A stretch of 64,000 nucleotides of DNA, taken from assembly GCF_002863865.1 (NCBI RefSeq), contig NZ_CP022684.1, positions 682,001 through 746,000 of the forward strand. Direction: 5' to 3'. Below are positions 36,745-46,770 of the stretch, in pieces. A model generated the notes under the pieces. It did not search any database and had not been told where the DNA came from. It worked only from the letters and a program-made list of their open reading frames with translations. Source of the stretch: Ketobacter alkanivorans. GTDB lineage: Bacteria > Pseudomonadota > Gammaproteobacteria > Pseudomonadales > Ketobacteraceae. Position numbers and translations under genes: made by a program. Positions within the stretch are counted from its first letter, which is position 1. The number at the start of each line of letters is the position of its first letter.

Positions 36745-36990
36745 TTAAGCCTGACTCTGCTTCTTGCGAATCTGGAAGATAAACTTGCCTTCCTGCTCAG
36801 CAGCCATCACCAGCTCATGCCCCAGAAACTGGCAGAACTTGGGAATGTCGCGCTGGGTAGAAGGGTCGGTTGCAATCACCTCCAACACCTCCCCAGCTTG
36901 CATGTCACGCACCTTACCGTGCAGCATCATCACTGGCTCCGGACACATCAACCCGGATGCATCAAATTGGTGATCTACTTTATCGGACAT
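36745..36990 (-). CDS. tusA: sulfurtransferase TusA family protein
   Basis: An 81-residue TusA/SirA-like protein. The persulfide Cys lies in the motif LMCPEPVMM (Cys16), with the two-layer alpha/beta fold ending KFIFQIRKK. These proteins carry sulfur for tRNA 2-thiouridine synthesis or other sulfur transfer. ATG at 36990 (MSDKVDHQF) is chosen; upstream in-frame codons show no similarity. It lies 46 bases downstream of the AmpG-like transporter gene, same strand, so possibly one transcript. Canonical TusA is likely, but a paralogue with another role cannot be excluded. Confidence 0.88.
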   Translation of the reverse strand: MSDKVDHQFDASGLMCPEPVMMLHGKVRDMQAGEVLEVIATDPSTQRDIPKFCQFLGHELVMAAEQEGKFIFQIRKKQSQA

Positions 36991-37036
36991 GAAAACCTCT
37001 TGTGGAACCGTTCTGCGTAAACGTTGCAAATAGCAC

Positions 37037-38290
37037 TCAGTGCCAGGCTTGGCGCTGGATCTCAGGCGCTCTCGGCAGCCAAATCAAAATAGGCAGCATA
37101 GACAGTAACGCCAGACCAAATGCGGCCATAAAGTGTACCTCATAACCCAGCGCAGAGGCACTGAAGCCACTGACGCTGTGCAGGATTCCAGCCACCATCA
37201 CTTGCACGCTGGCCTGCATGGTGTAGTCGGTTCCTGCCAGGGGTCGCCGACAGGCATCCATCATCAACGTAAACAGTGCTGCCGTCGACATACCGCCCAA
37301 TAAGTGCTCCAGCGCGATGACCAGGGTGACCGATTGCAAATCCGCCGGGCCACCCGCCCCGCCAGAGGCAAGCCACCAGAAACCCAGCAAACTCAACGCC
37401 TGCAATACCCCGAACCCCAATAAAGCCTGCACTCTGCCTATACGGGGCACCAACCACCCCCCCATCAAGGCCCCGCTGATGCCTGCGGCCATCCCAACTC
37501 CACCACTGATCCAACCCACCTGTTCCAGGCTGTACCCCAGGTCGATAAGCAGCGGTTTGGACATGGCAGACCCAAAGGCATCCCCTGCCTTGTAAAACAC
37601 AATCACCAACACCCAGGCCCACATGCCAGGCTGGCGCACAAACGCCAAAGCCAGCGTAAACACATTATGGGGTGAATCATGTAACGGGCCAGCGTCAGCG
37701 GGAGCCACCTCCTTAAACAGCCAAACGGGAATGCTCACCAGCAGAATCAACAGCGCCAACGTCACAAACGTGGAAAACCAGCCCAAATGCTGCAGCAGAA
37801 CGAGAATCACCGCCCCGCCAAACAGCATCCCCACCCGGTACCCTGCCACCTGAACACCATTAGCCATACCGCGCTCCTTGGGCCCCAGGCTGGACACAGC
37901 CAAACCGTCAGTAGCGATGTCCTGGGTGGCGGCAATCAGGTTGGACAGAAATAAAATCACCAGCAGCACATAGAACCCATCACCCGCCAGGGTCTGCGGA
38001 TCCAATGTACCCAACAGCAGCAAACACAACATAAAGCCCGCCTGCATGGGAATGATCCAGCTTTTACGCCGCCCGAAGCGGGCACTGCCGTAATGATCCA
38101 CATACGGCGCCCACAGAAATTTAAACGCCCAGGGCAACGCCACCAGGGACACCAGGCCAATTTTCTCTAAACTGACATCGTAATTACGCAATAATGCGGG
38201 CAAGGCCTGACTGAGAAAGCCAAACGGCAACCCCTGGGAAAAATAGAGACAGGACAACAGCCCCAGACGGAAAGTCAGCGATGATCCCAT
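37037..38290 (-). CDS. AmpG-like MFS transporter
   Basis: A 417-residue inner-membrane carrier with twelve predicted helices. The N-terminal stretch [19 protein letters not shown] and [19 protein letters not shown] are signatures of the AmpG (PAT) family, which imports anhydromuropeptides for cell-wall recycling and beta-lactamase induction. ATG at 38290 is used; a TTG two codons upstream is an unlikely start. AmpG paralogues are common in gammaproteobacteria and the true substrate is uncertain. No ampD or ampC gene is nearby; tusA follows. Confidence 0.8.
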   Translation of the reverse strand: MGSSLTFRLGLLSCLYFSQGLPFGFLSQALPALLRNYDVSLEKIGLVSLVALPWAFKFLWAPYVDHYGSARFGRRKSWIIPMQAGFMLCLLLLGTLDPQTLAGDGFYVLLVILFLSNLIAATQDIATDGLAVSSLGPKERGMANGVQVAGYRVGMLFGGAVILVLLQHLGWFSTFVTLALLILLVSIPVWLFKEVAPADAGPLHDSPHNVFTLALAFVRQPGMWAWVLVIVFYKAGDAFGSAMSKPLLIDLGYSLEQVGWISGGVGMAAGISGALMGGWLVPRIGRVQALLGFGVLQALSLLGFWWLASGGAGGPADLQSVTLVIALEHLLGGMSTAALFTLMMDACRRPLAGTDYTMQASVQVMVAGILHSVSGFSASALGYEVHFMAAFGLALLSMLPILIWLPRAPEIQRQAWH

Positions 38291-38421
38291 CAACAAACAC
38301 TCATTTCACTGGCAAATAGCCTAGACATAATACTCGAATTGCCCGCTTAGTCATTGAAAATCCAAGCAAAGAGATTACCATTAGAGCCCTACAGCAGTGG
38401 TTTTTGTAACCGAGGAACATA

Positions 38422-38742
38422 ATGATAAAGGTATTGATAGAGCGGACCATCGCCGAAGGACTGGAAGGCAACTACGAACACACCATCGTGGAGTTACTGA
38501 ACCATGCCGAAAAATCACCAGGCTATCTGGGTGGCGAATCCTATCGGGACGCAAAACGCCCCAATCACTACGTGGTCATCTCCATGTGGGAAAGCATCAA
38601 TGCCTGGCAGCTTTGGTTTGGCTCCTCCGCCCGAATGGAAATGCAGAACAAGATCAGCATGTTTTTGAAGGAGCCGGAGTGCTTCACAATACTGGAGCCT
38701 TGCGTCTATCAATCTGCGAAAGGCCTTCATCAACAGTCCTAA
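38422..38742 (+). CDS. antibiotic biosynthesis monooxygenase (ABM) fold protein
   Basis: A 106-residue protein with the ferredoxin-like ABM fold: strand MIKVLIERTI, helix with NYEHTIVELLNHAEKSPGYLGGE, strand HYVVISMWESINAWQLWFGS. ABM proteins act as small dimeric oxygenases or haem-degrading or quinone-handling enzymes, but many have no known substrate. The ATG is preceded by cgaggaac, a good ribosome site. It diverges from the AmpG-like gene and converges on rlmM with a 27-base gap. Confidence 0.78.
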   Translation: MIKVLIERTIAEGLEGNYEHTIVELLNHAEKSPGYLGGESYRDAKRPNHYVVISMWESINAWQLWFGSSARMEMQNKISMFLKEPECFTILEPCVYQSAKGLHQQS

Positions 38743-38769
38743 TAGTTGATGCTGCAAGGCTAAACCGCA

Positions 38770-39819
38770 CTAACGATTGCGCGGAGCAGCAAATACCGTA
38801 ATTTCTTCTCGATCGTGGTAAAGCTGCTTCGCCTTCAGCTCGTAGGAACACCCAGCCGCTTCCAACGCTTCCTGCATATGGCTCAGAATCTGCGCCACCT
38901 CCAACCAGCGCCGTTTCATGGGCAGCTTGAGATTAAAAATCGCGAATCGGGTCCACCCCTGAATCAACCAGCGCTCCATCAGCTCTGCCACTCGGGAAGG
39001 CTTCTCCACCATATCGCACACCAGCCAATCCACGTTACGCACCGGCTTATAGTGAAAGGCATCCTCACGTAGATGAGCCACCTGCCCGCTATCCATCAGC
39101 CCTTTATCCATAGGGCCGTTATCAATTGCGGTAACCTGCATCCCTCGCTGCACCAATTGCCAGGTCCAGCCGCCGGGTGCTGCTCCCAGATCCACCGCTT
39201 TCTGAAAGGGTTTTAACAGGATGGCGCGCTGCGCTTGCGGTATTAATTGCAGCCAGGCCTCTTCTAATTTCAAGGTGGAGCGGCTGGGGGCCGAAGAGGG
39301 TTGCCGCAAACGGGGGAAACCCAACGGCCAGGGTGAAGCGTTATCGCACGGAGTATAACCCACCCACATATTGGTTCCGGATTCGAAAAAAACGTGAGCA
39401 TGAACCGGTGCCTTGGCTCGGGTCAGCTTGGCGGTGGCTTTGGCGAATGGGCCTTCCAGTTTACGGGTCAGCTTAGACAAACTCTTGCCATCATTGGTAT
39501 CCGGGAACGACATCCAGATATCCACGTATGGCTGCGCGCGCAACACCTCGCAAATGGGGCCCACCCTGTCGGCGGGCGGCAAATCTTCCAGATGGGCCGC
39601 CACCACCAACCATTGGCGGGCAAACACCAGGGTCTGAAACGGCAACGCTTTAACCAGTTTCGATCCGTCATCAGGCTGATGGCCTTCGAACACCACAAAA
39701 CCAGCGTCCGTTTTTGCGCGCACAAAACCAAACACCCCACAACTGCTGGCCTTTTCCTGTATTTCTGCCGCCAGGTCCGATTCAAACCCCTGACGACAGG
39801 TCAGCAGTACTTGTTGCAT
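38770..39819 (-). CDS. rlmM: 23S rRNA (cytidine-2498-2'-O)-methyltransferase
   Basis: A 349-residue RlmM. A THUMP-like N-terminal RNA-binding part (about residues 1-190) precedes a Rossmann methyltransferase domain with the SAM site AVDLGAAPGGWTWQLV (about 214-229). The catalytic Lys-Asp-Lys-Glu tetrad of the ribose-methylating family is suggested by ILLKPF, WLVCDMVEKP and FAIFNLKLPMK. It methylates the ribose of C2498 in the peptidyl-transferase centre of precursor 23S rRNA. Length and sequence agree with E. coli RlmM (366). Confidence 0.95.
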   Translation of the reverse strand: MQQVLLTCRQGFESDLAAEIQEKASSCGVFGFVRAKTDAGFVVFEGHQPDDGSKLVKALPFQTLVFARQWLVVAAHLEDLPPADRVGPICEVLRAQPYVDIWMSFPDTNDGKSLSKLTRKLEGPFAKATAKLTRAKAPVHAHVFFESGTNMWVGYTPCDNASPWPLGFPRLRQPSSAPSRSTLKLEEAWLQLIPQAQRAILLKPFQKAVDLGAAPGGWTWQLVQRGMQVTAIDNGPMDKGLMDSGQVAHLREDAFHYKPVRNVDWLVCDMVEKPSRVAELMERWLIQGWTRFAIFNLKLPMKRRWLEVAQILSHMQEALEAAGCSYELKAKQLYHDREEITVFAAPRNR

Positions 39820-39892
39820 ATAGAAGCATCATCCGTAACGAAGAAGTGGGCGCATTCTACCGAAAGGAGCGCTTCATTAGCCAGGCATTCGA

Positions 39893-40738
39893 CTATTCAG
39901 GTCGAAACTCCACTTGGCACTGGCTTAACACCACATTGCCTTTCTGGGTTTCAACCTGCATTAACGCCATGCCGGGTTCGGTTTTCCAGATACGGGTGAT
40001 AATGCTGTCTCCCATATACACCTGATCAGAAAAGCGACCACTCATGGAGACAAAACGGGCAGGATCACCGCCACACAACGAGGACAATGCCGCGCGCCCG
40101 GCGAAGCCATAGGTACACAAGCCATGCAGAAAGGGCCGCTCAAACCCGCCAAACTTGGCAAAATTCGGGTCTATGTGAATGGGGTTACGATCCCCGGTGA
40201 GACGATACAGGGCAGCCTGCTCGGCGCGGGTGACATCCTCCACAACGACATCGGGATCACGCTCAGGAATGATCAGCGCCGGTGCTGATACGCCCCGCTC
40301 ACCGCCAAAGCCTCCGGCTGCGCGTATAAAAAGCGTGGCATAGGTCGTGAACAGCGGGCCCTCATCGTCGGACACCGCGCATTCAACGCCAATAACCGCC
40401 GCCTTGCCCTTGTCCCAAACCTCCGCAATGCTGCCCACTGCCGTAGCCTTACCGCTGGCCGGGATGGGTCGGTGCAGGGTAATTTTCTGCTCCCCGTGCA
40501 ACAGCATCGCCAGGTTAAACTGCACCTGCCCCATAACCGCACCCATCACGTTCAGGCCAGGGATCACCGCAAAGGTAGGCAGCACCTTAGGGCCGCGCGC
40601 CTCATACACAAAGTCCAATTCCTGCTCGGGCTTACAACCCACCGCCAAAGCATACAGTTGAACATCTTTCTCATTCCATGTGATATCGATTGGATCAGTG
40701 GACAACCCGACCAAATCCGCTGAAATAGGCTGCGCCAT
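39893..40738 (-). CDS. MaoC/hydratase-2 family enoyl-CoA hydratase
   Basis: A 281-residue double hot-dog protein like the hydratase part of peroxisomal multifunctional enzyme 2. The N-terminal half (about residues 1-140) has WNEKDVQLYALAVG. The C-terminal half contains the hydratase-2 motif YRLTGDRNPIHIDPNFAKFGGFERPFLHG across about 195-225, with catalytic Asp and His. It would hydrate trans-2-enoyl-CoA to (R)-3-hydroxyacyl-CoA, usable for PHA synthesis or beta-oxidation. ATG at 40738 is chosen because gaggg lies 8 bases before it. An SCP2 gene lies upstream, as SCP2 and hydratase-2 are often linked in acyl-CoA metabolism. Confidence 0.88.
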   Translation of the reverse strand: MAQPISADLVGLSTDPIDITWNEKDVQLYALAVGCKPEQELDFVYEARGPKVLPTFAVIPGLNVMGAVMGQVQFNLAMLLHGEQKITLHRPIPASGKATAVGSIAEVWDKGKAAVIGVECAVSDDEGPLFTTYATLFIRAAGGFGGERGVSAPALIIPERDPDVVVEDVTRAEQAALYRLTGDRNPIHIDPNFAKFGGFERPFLHGLCTYGFAGRAALSSLCGGDPARFVSMSGRFSDQVYMGDSIITRIWKTEPGMALMQVETQKGNVVLSQCQVEFRPE

Positions 40739-40773
40739 GGACATTTCCCTCAGTGTCTTTTTGTTATTGGCAT

Positions 40774-40806
40774 AAAAAAACCCGCTCTGTTTCACCAGGG
40801 CGGGTT
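40774..40806 (-). terminator. rho-independent terminator after the SCP2 gene
   Basis: On the minus strand, a stem aacccgc / gcgggtt with a loop of about 14 bases is followed by seven T residues. It lies 28 bases after the SCP2 stop and before the hydratase start, so the SCP2 transcript is terminated and the hydratase gene needs read-through or its own promoter. Confidence 0.85.
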
Positions 40807-40833
40807 CTCAATTCACGAAGATCAAACCAGCAA

Positions 40834-41226
40834 TTAAGCGGCAGTGATTTCCAGAATTTGTTTTTGCAGAGCTTTCTGATCGGCAGAAGGCTGAACAGTT
40901 TGCATAGCCATCAGCTTGCTCATGTCACCTTCAATTTTGATTTGACCAGACATGAAGCCTTGCATACCGGCAGACTGGTCGTTGTCGATGAACAGACGGT
41001 GAGCCAGATCAACAGGCAGGATCATCTTAGTAGGCGCGCTGTCGTGGTGACCTTTTTCGATCATGCCAGCATTCAGGCAGATGTCCACGTCGCCGAAATC
41101 AGTACCGTTAACAGTGATATTGATAACCAGGTCGTGCATAGCCGCAGGCACTTCCAGATCACCCGCCGCCGCTTTCAGTTCAGCAACTTTGGTAAACCAA
41201 TCTTCAGACAGGAACTTGAGACTCAT
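40834..41226 (-). CDS. SCP2 sterol-binding domain protein
   Basis: A 130-residue single-domain SCP2 protein. The fold pattern is a helix, then strands with DLVINITVNGTDFGDVDICL, then helix and strand GFMSGQIKIEGDMSKLMAMQ, the family signature. It binds lipids or acyl-CoA in a hydrophobic tunnel and probably supports fatty-acid metabolism. It is a single-gene transcript ending in the hairpin at 40774-40806. No signal peptide is present. Confidence 0.88.
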   Translation of the reverse strand: MSLKFLSEDWFTKVAELKAAAGDLEVPAAMHDLVINITVNGTDFGDVDICLNAGMIEKGHHDSAPTKMILPVDLAHRLFIDNDQSAGMQGFMSGQIKIEGDMSKLMAMQTVQPSADQKALQKQILEITAA

Positions 41227-41402
41227 TATCTTCTCCTATGAATTTTTATTCTCGCTATCAGGGATGTCCCAGTAGCCTTTATACGCTGATCAATCAAACG
41301 ACTGTTCGAGACGCTGTCAGCTAACTTATAAAATCCCCACCCCAAAGACAATAGCCTTTTGCACCAGGCACCCGTGTTTTTTGGTCAATTGCCCGTAAAA
41401 AC

Positions 41403-41433
41403 AAATGGGCGGCCCTGTAAAAGCCGCCCATTT
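41403..41433 (-). terminator. rho-independent terminator after amtB
   Basis: A perfect 11-base-pair stem (aaatgggcggc / gccgcccattt) with a 9-base loop starts 39 bases after the amtB stop on the minus strand. It is followed by gtttttac. It ends the glnK-amtB operon. Confidence 0.88.
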
Positions 41434-41471
41434 ATTAAACTATTCAATAATTTCAACAGTTTGACAGTGCT

Positions 41472-42785
41472 CTAGCGAATGTCGTATCCACGCTCTTCGT
41501 GCAGCGCAATATCCAGGCCTTCTGTCTCCTGATCTTCGCTGACACGCAAGCCCAGCAGCGCATCCACCACTTTCAGCAGTATCCAGGACACCACAGCGGT
41601 ATAACCAAAGGTCGCCACGATCCCGATTGCTTGCACTTTCAACTGCGATCCGATGGTGGCGTTATCTCCACCAAAGCCCAAACCGCTGAATACACCCAGC
41701 TCGGTAGAACAGAACACACCCACCAGGAACGTGCCCAGTATGCCGCCAACACCGTGCACCGGGAACACATCCAAAGAATCATCGATCTTCAAACGTTGCT
41801 TAACAAACATGGTGGCGTAGAAACAGATCACACCCGCACACAAACCAATCACCAGCGCCGCCGCAGGGCCAACCGAGCCGGATGCTGGGGTAATCGTACC
41901 CAAACCGGCAACCATACCGGTCACAATACCCAATACCGAGGGCTTGCCATGACGCACCCACTCACACGCCATCCAGGCTAACGAACCGGCTGCAGCAGAG
42001 ATATGGGTTACCAGCAACGCCATAGCCGCATTACCATTGGCCGCCAACGCACTGCCGGCATTAAAACCAAACCAGCCCACCCACAGCATACCGGCACCGG
42101 TAACGGTCATGGTCATGTTATGAGGCATCATAACCGTGGTGGGAAACCCTCTGCGAGGGCCCATCACCAACGCCGCCACCAGCGCTGCAACCGCGGCAGT
42201 GATGTGAACCACAGAACCACCGGCAAAGTCTAAAAAGCCCATCTCGGCCAGCCAGCCACCGCCCCACACCCAATGACACACCGGCGCATACACCAGTAAC
42301 AGCCAGGCGGAACTGAACAACAACATAGACGAAAAACGCATACGCTCAGCAAACGCACCCACAATCAAAGCCGGGGTAATAATGGCGAAGGTCATTTGAA
42401 ACGCAGCAAACAGAACGGCAGGGATATCACCATTAAGGCTATCAACCGTCATGGCGGCAAACAGCACGTTACCAAAGTCACCGATAAAGGCACCCTGCTC
42501 ATCCAGCGAACCAAATGCCATGGTGTAGCCCACCACAAACCACAGAATTGACATCAGGCAAGTCAGCGTAAAGCACTGCATCAGCACCGACAGCACGTTT
42601 TTTGAACGCACCAACCCACCGTAGAACAGCGATAAACCTGGAATGGTCATAAACAGTACCAACGCAGTGGCCGTGAGGATCCACGCCGTGTTGGCACCAC
42701 TGAGATCATCAGCGAAGGATAATGAAGGAATAGATAGAAACAGCGACGCAAGCAAGGCCCGCTGCAGGTTGCCTTTACCAAACAT
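41472..42785 (-). CDS. amtB: ammonium transporter
   Basis: A 437-residue Amt/Rh channel subunit with a cleavable signal peptide (cleavage near LSFA) and eleven predicted membrane helices. The Amt signature DFAGGSVVHITAAVAALVAA contains the first pore His (in SVVHI). The second pore His lies in FPVHGVGGILG. It forms trimers that pass ammonium and are closed by GlnK. It lies 74 bases downstream of glnK in the same direction, the usual arrangement. No independent promoter was seen. Confidence 0.96.
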   Translation of the reverse strand: MFGKGNLQRALLASLFLSIPSLSFADDLSGANTAWILTATALVLFMTIPGLSLFYGGLVRSKNVLSVLMQCFTLTCLMSILWFVVGYTMAFGSLDEQGAFIGDFGNVLFAAMTVDSLNGDIPAVLFAAFQMTFAIITPALIVGAFAERMRFSSMLLFSSAWLLLVYAPVCHWVWGGGWLAEMGFLDFAGGSVVHITAAVAALVAALVMGPRRGFPTTVMMPHNMTMTVTGAGMLWVGWFGFNAGSALAANGNAAMALLVTHISAAAGSLAWMACEWVRHGKPSVLGIVTGMVAGLGTITPASGSVGPAAALVIGLCAGVICFYATMFVKQRLKIDDSLDVFPVHGVGGILGTFLVGVFCSTELGVFSGLGFGGDNATIGSQLKVQAIGIVATFGYTAVVSWILLKVVDALLGLRVSEDQETEGLDIALHEERGYDIR

Positions 42786-42859
42786 TAAATTACACCCCTT
42801 GAAGGTAGATAGTTATAAATTGGCCTTTGTTAAACAAATTTACCGGTCGCAGAAATGCG

Positions 42860-43261
<402 letters not shown>

Positions 43262-43282
43262 CTATTGTGGTGCTACTGCACC

Positions 43283-43309
43283 ATAAAAGAGCATGCAGAA
43301 TGTGGGCCA
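43283..43309 (-). promoter_or_regulatory. candidate sigma-54 promoter of glnK-amtB
   Basis: On the minus strand, TGGCCC ATTC-type spacing gives the -24 GG (43307-43308) and the -12 GC (43295-43296) with exactly ten bases between. The expected layout is TGGCAC-N5-TTGCA, so the match is good but not perfect. A start of transcription near 43283 would leave a leader of about 85 bases. A 5-base inverted repeat (ggtgc tact gcacc) lies just beyond the start. A clear NtrC enhancer pair was not found. Confidence 0.4.
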
Positions 43310-43472
43310 TCTGGATATTTCTATATATATCAATATGTTAGGAATTTTCAGGATAGAGCTTTCACGAAAAACGCACTTATGAAGCGCACCGCGGACCATT
43401 TGCGCACCGTTATAGAGCATTCCCTGACACCTCCAAAGGGGTATAAGGGGTACAAGAGGTGATTACCCTTAG

Positions 43473-43520
43473 TTGACTTGAATCAACAACATAAGGGCGA
43501 TCACTCCTATAATGCAGACT
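43473..43520 (+). promoter_or_regulatory. FNR/Anr-type class II promoter of ccoNOQP
   Basis: An FNR/Anr box TTGACTTGAATCAA occupies 43473-43486, one mismatch from TTGAT-N4-ATCAA. A perfect TATAAT follows at 43508-43513. Transcription should start near 43520, which puts the box centre at about -41, the classic position for activation by FNR. This predicts that the cbb3 operon is induced at low oxygen. Leader length to the ccoN ATG would be about 90 bases. Confidence 0.85.
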
Positions 43521-43609
43521 GCTATTTTTGATGATGGCACTTTCTGCTCTCGTGAGAGAAACCGTAGTAACCGTGTGTGTTCAATCACTCAACACAGGAA
43601 TGACACTCA

Positions 43610-45037
43610 ATGAGTAATACTCCAGCTGCAACGCCGCAATACGATTATGGTGTCGTTAAGCAATTTTCGGTCATGACCGTTGTCTGGGGCATCGTGGGGA
43701 TGGCTGTCGGCGTGTTTATCGCTGCCCAGCTCGCCTTCCCGGCCTTGAACTTTGATCTACCCTGGCTGACGTACAGTCGCCTGCGCCCCCTTCATACCAA
43801 TGCAGTTATTTTCGCATTCGGTGGCTGCGCGCTGATGGCAACGTCCTTCTATGTGGTTCAACGCACTTGCCAAACCGGCCTCTTCGCTCCGGGGTTGGCC
43901 AAGTTTGTGTTCTGGGGATGGCAGCTTGTCATAGTGTTGGCGGCAGTAACGTTGCCCCTGGGTATATCCTCAGCAAAAGAATACGCCGAGCTGGAATGGC
44001 CCATCGACATTCTGATCGCCGTTGTTTGGGTAGCCTACGCCGTCGTGTTTTTCGGCACGATTACCAAACGCACAACTTCGCATATTTATGTGGCTAACTG
44101 GTTCTATGGTGCGTTCATCATCACCGTAGCCCTGCTGCACATCGTAAACAGCATGGCGATTCCGGTCACGTTAACCAAGTCCTACTCCGTGTACGCGGGT
44201 GCCATGGACGCCATGATCCAGTGGTGGTACGGCCACAACGCGGTTGGCTTCTTCCTGACGGCAGGCTTCCTGGGCATGATGTACTACTTTGTACCCAAGC
44301 AAGCAGGACGCCCTGTGTACTCTTATCGTCTGTCGATCGTACATTTCTGGGCACTGATCTCCATTTACATGTGGGCTGGCCCTCACCACCTGCATTACAC
44401 CGCGCTGCCTGATTGGGCACAGTCCATCGGCATGGTGTTCTCTCTGGTTCTGCTTGCACCATCCTGGGGCGGCATGATCAACGGTATCATGACTCTTTCC
44501 GGCGCATGGGAAAAACTGCGGGATGATCCGGTTATCCGCTTCCTGATTGTGGCACTGTCATTCTATGGGATGTCTACGTTTGAAGGCCCCATGATGTCCA
44601 TCAAGACAGTAAATGCGCTGTCTCACTACACTGACTGGACCATCGGCCACGTACACTCAGGTGCTCTGGGCTGGGTTGCCATGATCTCCATTGGCTCTAT
44701 TTATGCTCTGATTCCCTGGTTGTATGGCAAAAAAGAAATGCACAATGTCGGCCTGGTTAACACCCATTTCTGGCTGGCCACTATCGGTACTGTTCTGTAC
44801 ATCGCCTCCATGTGGGTTGCCGGTATTTCTCAAGGCCTGATGTGGCGTGCAGTGAACGACGACGGCACCCTGACCTACACCTTCGTAGAAGCCCTGAAAG
44901 CAACCTACCCCTACTACGTAGTGCGCATGATTGGCGGCTTGGTGTTCTTGTCCGGCATGTTCCTGATGGCATACAACGTCTTCAAGACCATGAATTCCCC
45001 TGCCGCTTCTGGCAACACTGCTGCACAGCCAGCTTAA
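43610..45037 (+). CDS. ccoN: cbb3-type cytochrome c oxidase subunit I
   Basis: The 475-residue catalytic subunit has about twelve membrane helices and carries the low-spin haem b, the high-spin haem b3 and copper B. Expected His ligands are visible: [10 protein letters not shown] (low-spin haem), [10 protein letters not shown] (CuB), AGPHHLHY (CuB pair) and [10 protein letters not shown] (haem ligands). Reduction of oxygen to water is coupled to proton pumping in the inner membrane. It is the first gene of ccoNOQP and sits behind an FNR/Anr promoter. The start fits an agga about 10 bases upstream. Confidence 0.97.
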   Translation: MSNTPAATPQYDYGVVKQFSVMTVVWGIVGMAVGVFIAAQLAFPALNFDLPWLTYSRLRPLHTNAVIFAFGGCALMATSFYVVQRTCQTGLFAPGLAKFVFWGWQLVIVLAAVTLPLGISSAKEYAELEWPIDILIAVVWVAYAVVFFGTITKRTTSHIYVANWFYGAFIITVALLHIVNSMAIPVTLTKSYSVYAGAMDAMIQWWYGHNAVGFFLTAGFLGMMYYFVPKQAGRPVYSYRLSIVHFWALISIYMWAGPHHLHYTALPDWAQSIGMVFSLVLLAPSWGGMINGIMTLSGAWEKLRDDPVIRFLIVALSFYGMSTFEGPMMSIKTVNALSHYTDWTIGHVHSGALGWVAMISIGSIYALIPWLYGKKEMHNVGLVNTHFWLATIGTVLYIASMWVAGISQGLMWRAVNDDGTLTYTFVEALKATYPYYVVRMIGGLVFLSGMFLMAYNVFKTMNSPAASGNTAAQPA

Positions 45038-45049
45038 GGAGTAGAGAAG

Positions 45050-45664
45050 ATGGCTAAGACACATGAAATAGTCGAAAAGAACGTTGGCTTGATGATCATC
45101 CTGACGCTGGTAGCGGTGAGCTTCGGTGGCCTGGTTGAGATCGTTCCCCTGTTCTTCCAAAAACAGACCACTCAGCCCATAGAAGGCCTGAAGCCCTGGA
45201 CTGCACTGCAGCTGGAAGGCCGCGACGTATATATCCGTGAGGGTTGCAACACCTGCCACTCACAGATGATTCGCCCGTTCCGTGCTGAAACCGAGCGCTA
45301 CGGTCATTACAGCGTTGCCGGTGAACACGTCTATGAGCATCCCTTCCTGTGGGGCTCCAAGCGTACCGGCCCTGATCTGGCTCGCGTTGGTCAACGTTAC
45401 AGTGATCAGTGGCATTACGATCACCTGATGGATCCCCGTGATGTGGTTCCCGAATCCAATATGCCCGGTTTCCCCTGGCTGGACGAGAACATCCTCACCG
45501 GCGACATCACCGGTGCCAAGATGGAAGCGCTGCGTGCTGTAGGCGTGCCGTACACCGATGCAGACATTGCGGGTGCCAAAGCGGCGGTTGAAGGCAAGAA
45601 AGAAATGGACGCGCTCATCGCGTACTTGCAGGGATTGGGTACGTTCCTCAGTGTGAAGAGGTAA
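45050..45664 (+). CDS. ccoO: cbb3-type cytochrome c oxidase subunit II
   Basis: A 204-residue monohaem cytochrome c anchored by an N-terminal helix (about residues 13-35). It has one haem-binding CNTCH motif near residue 67 and a Met ligand in the region of NMPGFPWL. It passes electrons to CcoN. It starts 12 bases after ccoN with a ribosome site (gtagag) and ends 5 bases before ccoQ. Confidence 0.96.
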   Translation: MAKTHEIVEKNVGLMIILTLVAVSFGGLVEIVPLFFQKQTTQPIEGLKPWTALQLEGRDVYIREGCNTCHSQMIRPFRAETERYGHYSVAGEHVYEHPFLWGSKRTGPDLARVGQRYSDQWHYDHLMDPRDVVPESNMPGFPWLDENILTGDITGAKMEALRAVGVPYTDADIAGAKAAVEGKKEMDALIAYLQGLGTFLSVKR

Positions 45665-45669
45665 CCCAT

Positions 45670-45852
45670 ATGGATATCAATACTTGGCGCGGCATCGCAA
45701 CAGTATTGGCATTCGTCGCCTTTATCGGTGTGTGCTGGTGGACATTCAGCGCACGCCGCAAGAAAGGTTTTGATGATGCAGCCAATCTGCCGTTTGCAGA
45801 CGACGCCAACCACGAGAACACCCTCAAGCACGAAAAAGGGCATGGAGATTAA
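45670..45852 (+). CDS. ccoQ: cbb3-type cytochrome c oxidase subunit CcoQ
   Basis: A 60-residue single-helix membrane protein (helix about residues 8-27, FVAFIGVCWWTFSARRKKG) with a polar tail. Members of this small family stabilise the cbb3 complex. Position between ccoO and ccoP with 5- and 3-base gaps makes the assignment safe despite the short length. Confidence 0.93.
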   Translation: MDINTWRGIATVLAFVAFIGVCWWTFSARRKKGFDDAANLPFADDANHENTLKHEKGHGD

Positions 45853-45855
45853 AGA

Positions 45856-46755
45856 ATGACTGGTATTGATTTTACACAAGGCTGGGTGAATGGTTGGATC
45901 ATAACCATCGTCCTGATCAATCTGCTGGGTTGCCTGTGGCTGCTCTGGTGGACGCGCAAGCGCCCCGAAGACCCAATTAAAGACGGCGAATCCATGGGCC
46001 ACTCTTTTGATGGCATCGAAGAACTGAACAACCCCCTGCCCCACTGGTGGTTGAATCTGTTCTATATCACCATTATTTTTGCGTTCATCTACCTCACGCT
46101 CTATCCCGGCTGGGGTGATGCCAAAGGCGTATTGGGGTGGACCTCAGTAAGCCAGTGGGAAACTGAAGTAGAGAAAGCAGAAAACCGCTATGACCGTTTG
46201 TTCGAAGAGTATGCCCAGATCCCAATGGAACAACTGGCTACCAACGATGAAGTCATAAAAACCGGCCAGCGTTTGTTTGGTAACAACTGCGCCATCTGTC
46301 ACGGTTCCGATGCTCGCGGCAACAAGGGCTACCCCAACCTGACCGACAGCGACTGGCTGTATGGTGGGTCTCCTGAAAAAATCAAAGAGACTCTCAACAA
46401 CGGACGCAGCGGCATGATGCCTGCTCTGGGCGCAGCCCTGGGTGAAGAAGGCGTGAAAAATGTCGTGGCCTATGTGCTGAGCCTGAGCGGACGTACCGGT
46501 GCCGGTAACGCCGAAGCCGGTAAAGAAAAGTTCAACATGATGTGTGCGGCCTGCCACGGCCCCGATGCCAAAGGCAATCACATGCTGGGCGCGCCCAACC
46601 TGACCGACAACATCTGGTTATACGGTGGAACCGAGGCCATCATCACAGAAACCATCAACGGCGGACGCCAAGGCAAAATGCCTGTGTTTAAAGATAAACT
46701 GACCCCAGCAAAGATTCACGTTCTGGCGGCCTATGTTTATAGCTTAAGCAAGTAA
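45856..46755 (+). CDS. ccoP: cbb3-type cytochrome c oxidase subunit III
   Basis: A 299-residue dihaem cytochrome c. Two N-terminal membrane helices (about residues 13-33 and 62-82) precede two c-type domains, each with CxxCH: CAICH (near 152) and CAACH (near 234). Both have a downstream Met ligand (GRSGMMPALG, GRQGKMPVFK). It accepts electrons from soluble cytochrome c or the bc1 complex and passes them to CcoO. It is the last gene before a strong terminator. Confidence 0.96.
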   Translation: MTGIDFTQGWVNGWIITIVLINLLGCLWLLWWTRKRPEDPIKDGESMGHSFDGIEELNNPLPHWWLNLFYITIIFAFIYLTLYPGWGDAKGVLGWTSVSQWETEVEKAENRYDRLFEEYAQIPMEQLATNDEVIKTGQRLFGNNCAICHGSDARGNKGYPNLTDSDWLYGGSPEKIKETLNNGRSGMMPALGAALGEEGVKNVVAYVLSLSGRTGAGNAEAGKEKFNMMCAACHGPDAKGNHMLGAPNLTDNIWLYGGTEAIITETINGGRQGKMPVFKDKLTPAKIHVLAAYVYSLSK

Positions 46756-46770
46756 GTTTGACTAAAATCG

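Noticed and set aside
43384-43409. NtrC enhancer sites upstream of glnK
   Set aside because: Two copies of gcgcaccg occur at a plausible distance, but as direct repeats; they do not fit the inverted GCACC-N-GGTGC pattern.
43265-43462. 65-residue open frame in the glnK-ccoN gap
   Set aside because: It covers the promoter region, lacks a ribosome site and shows no recognisable pattern.
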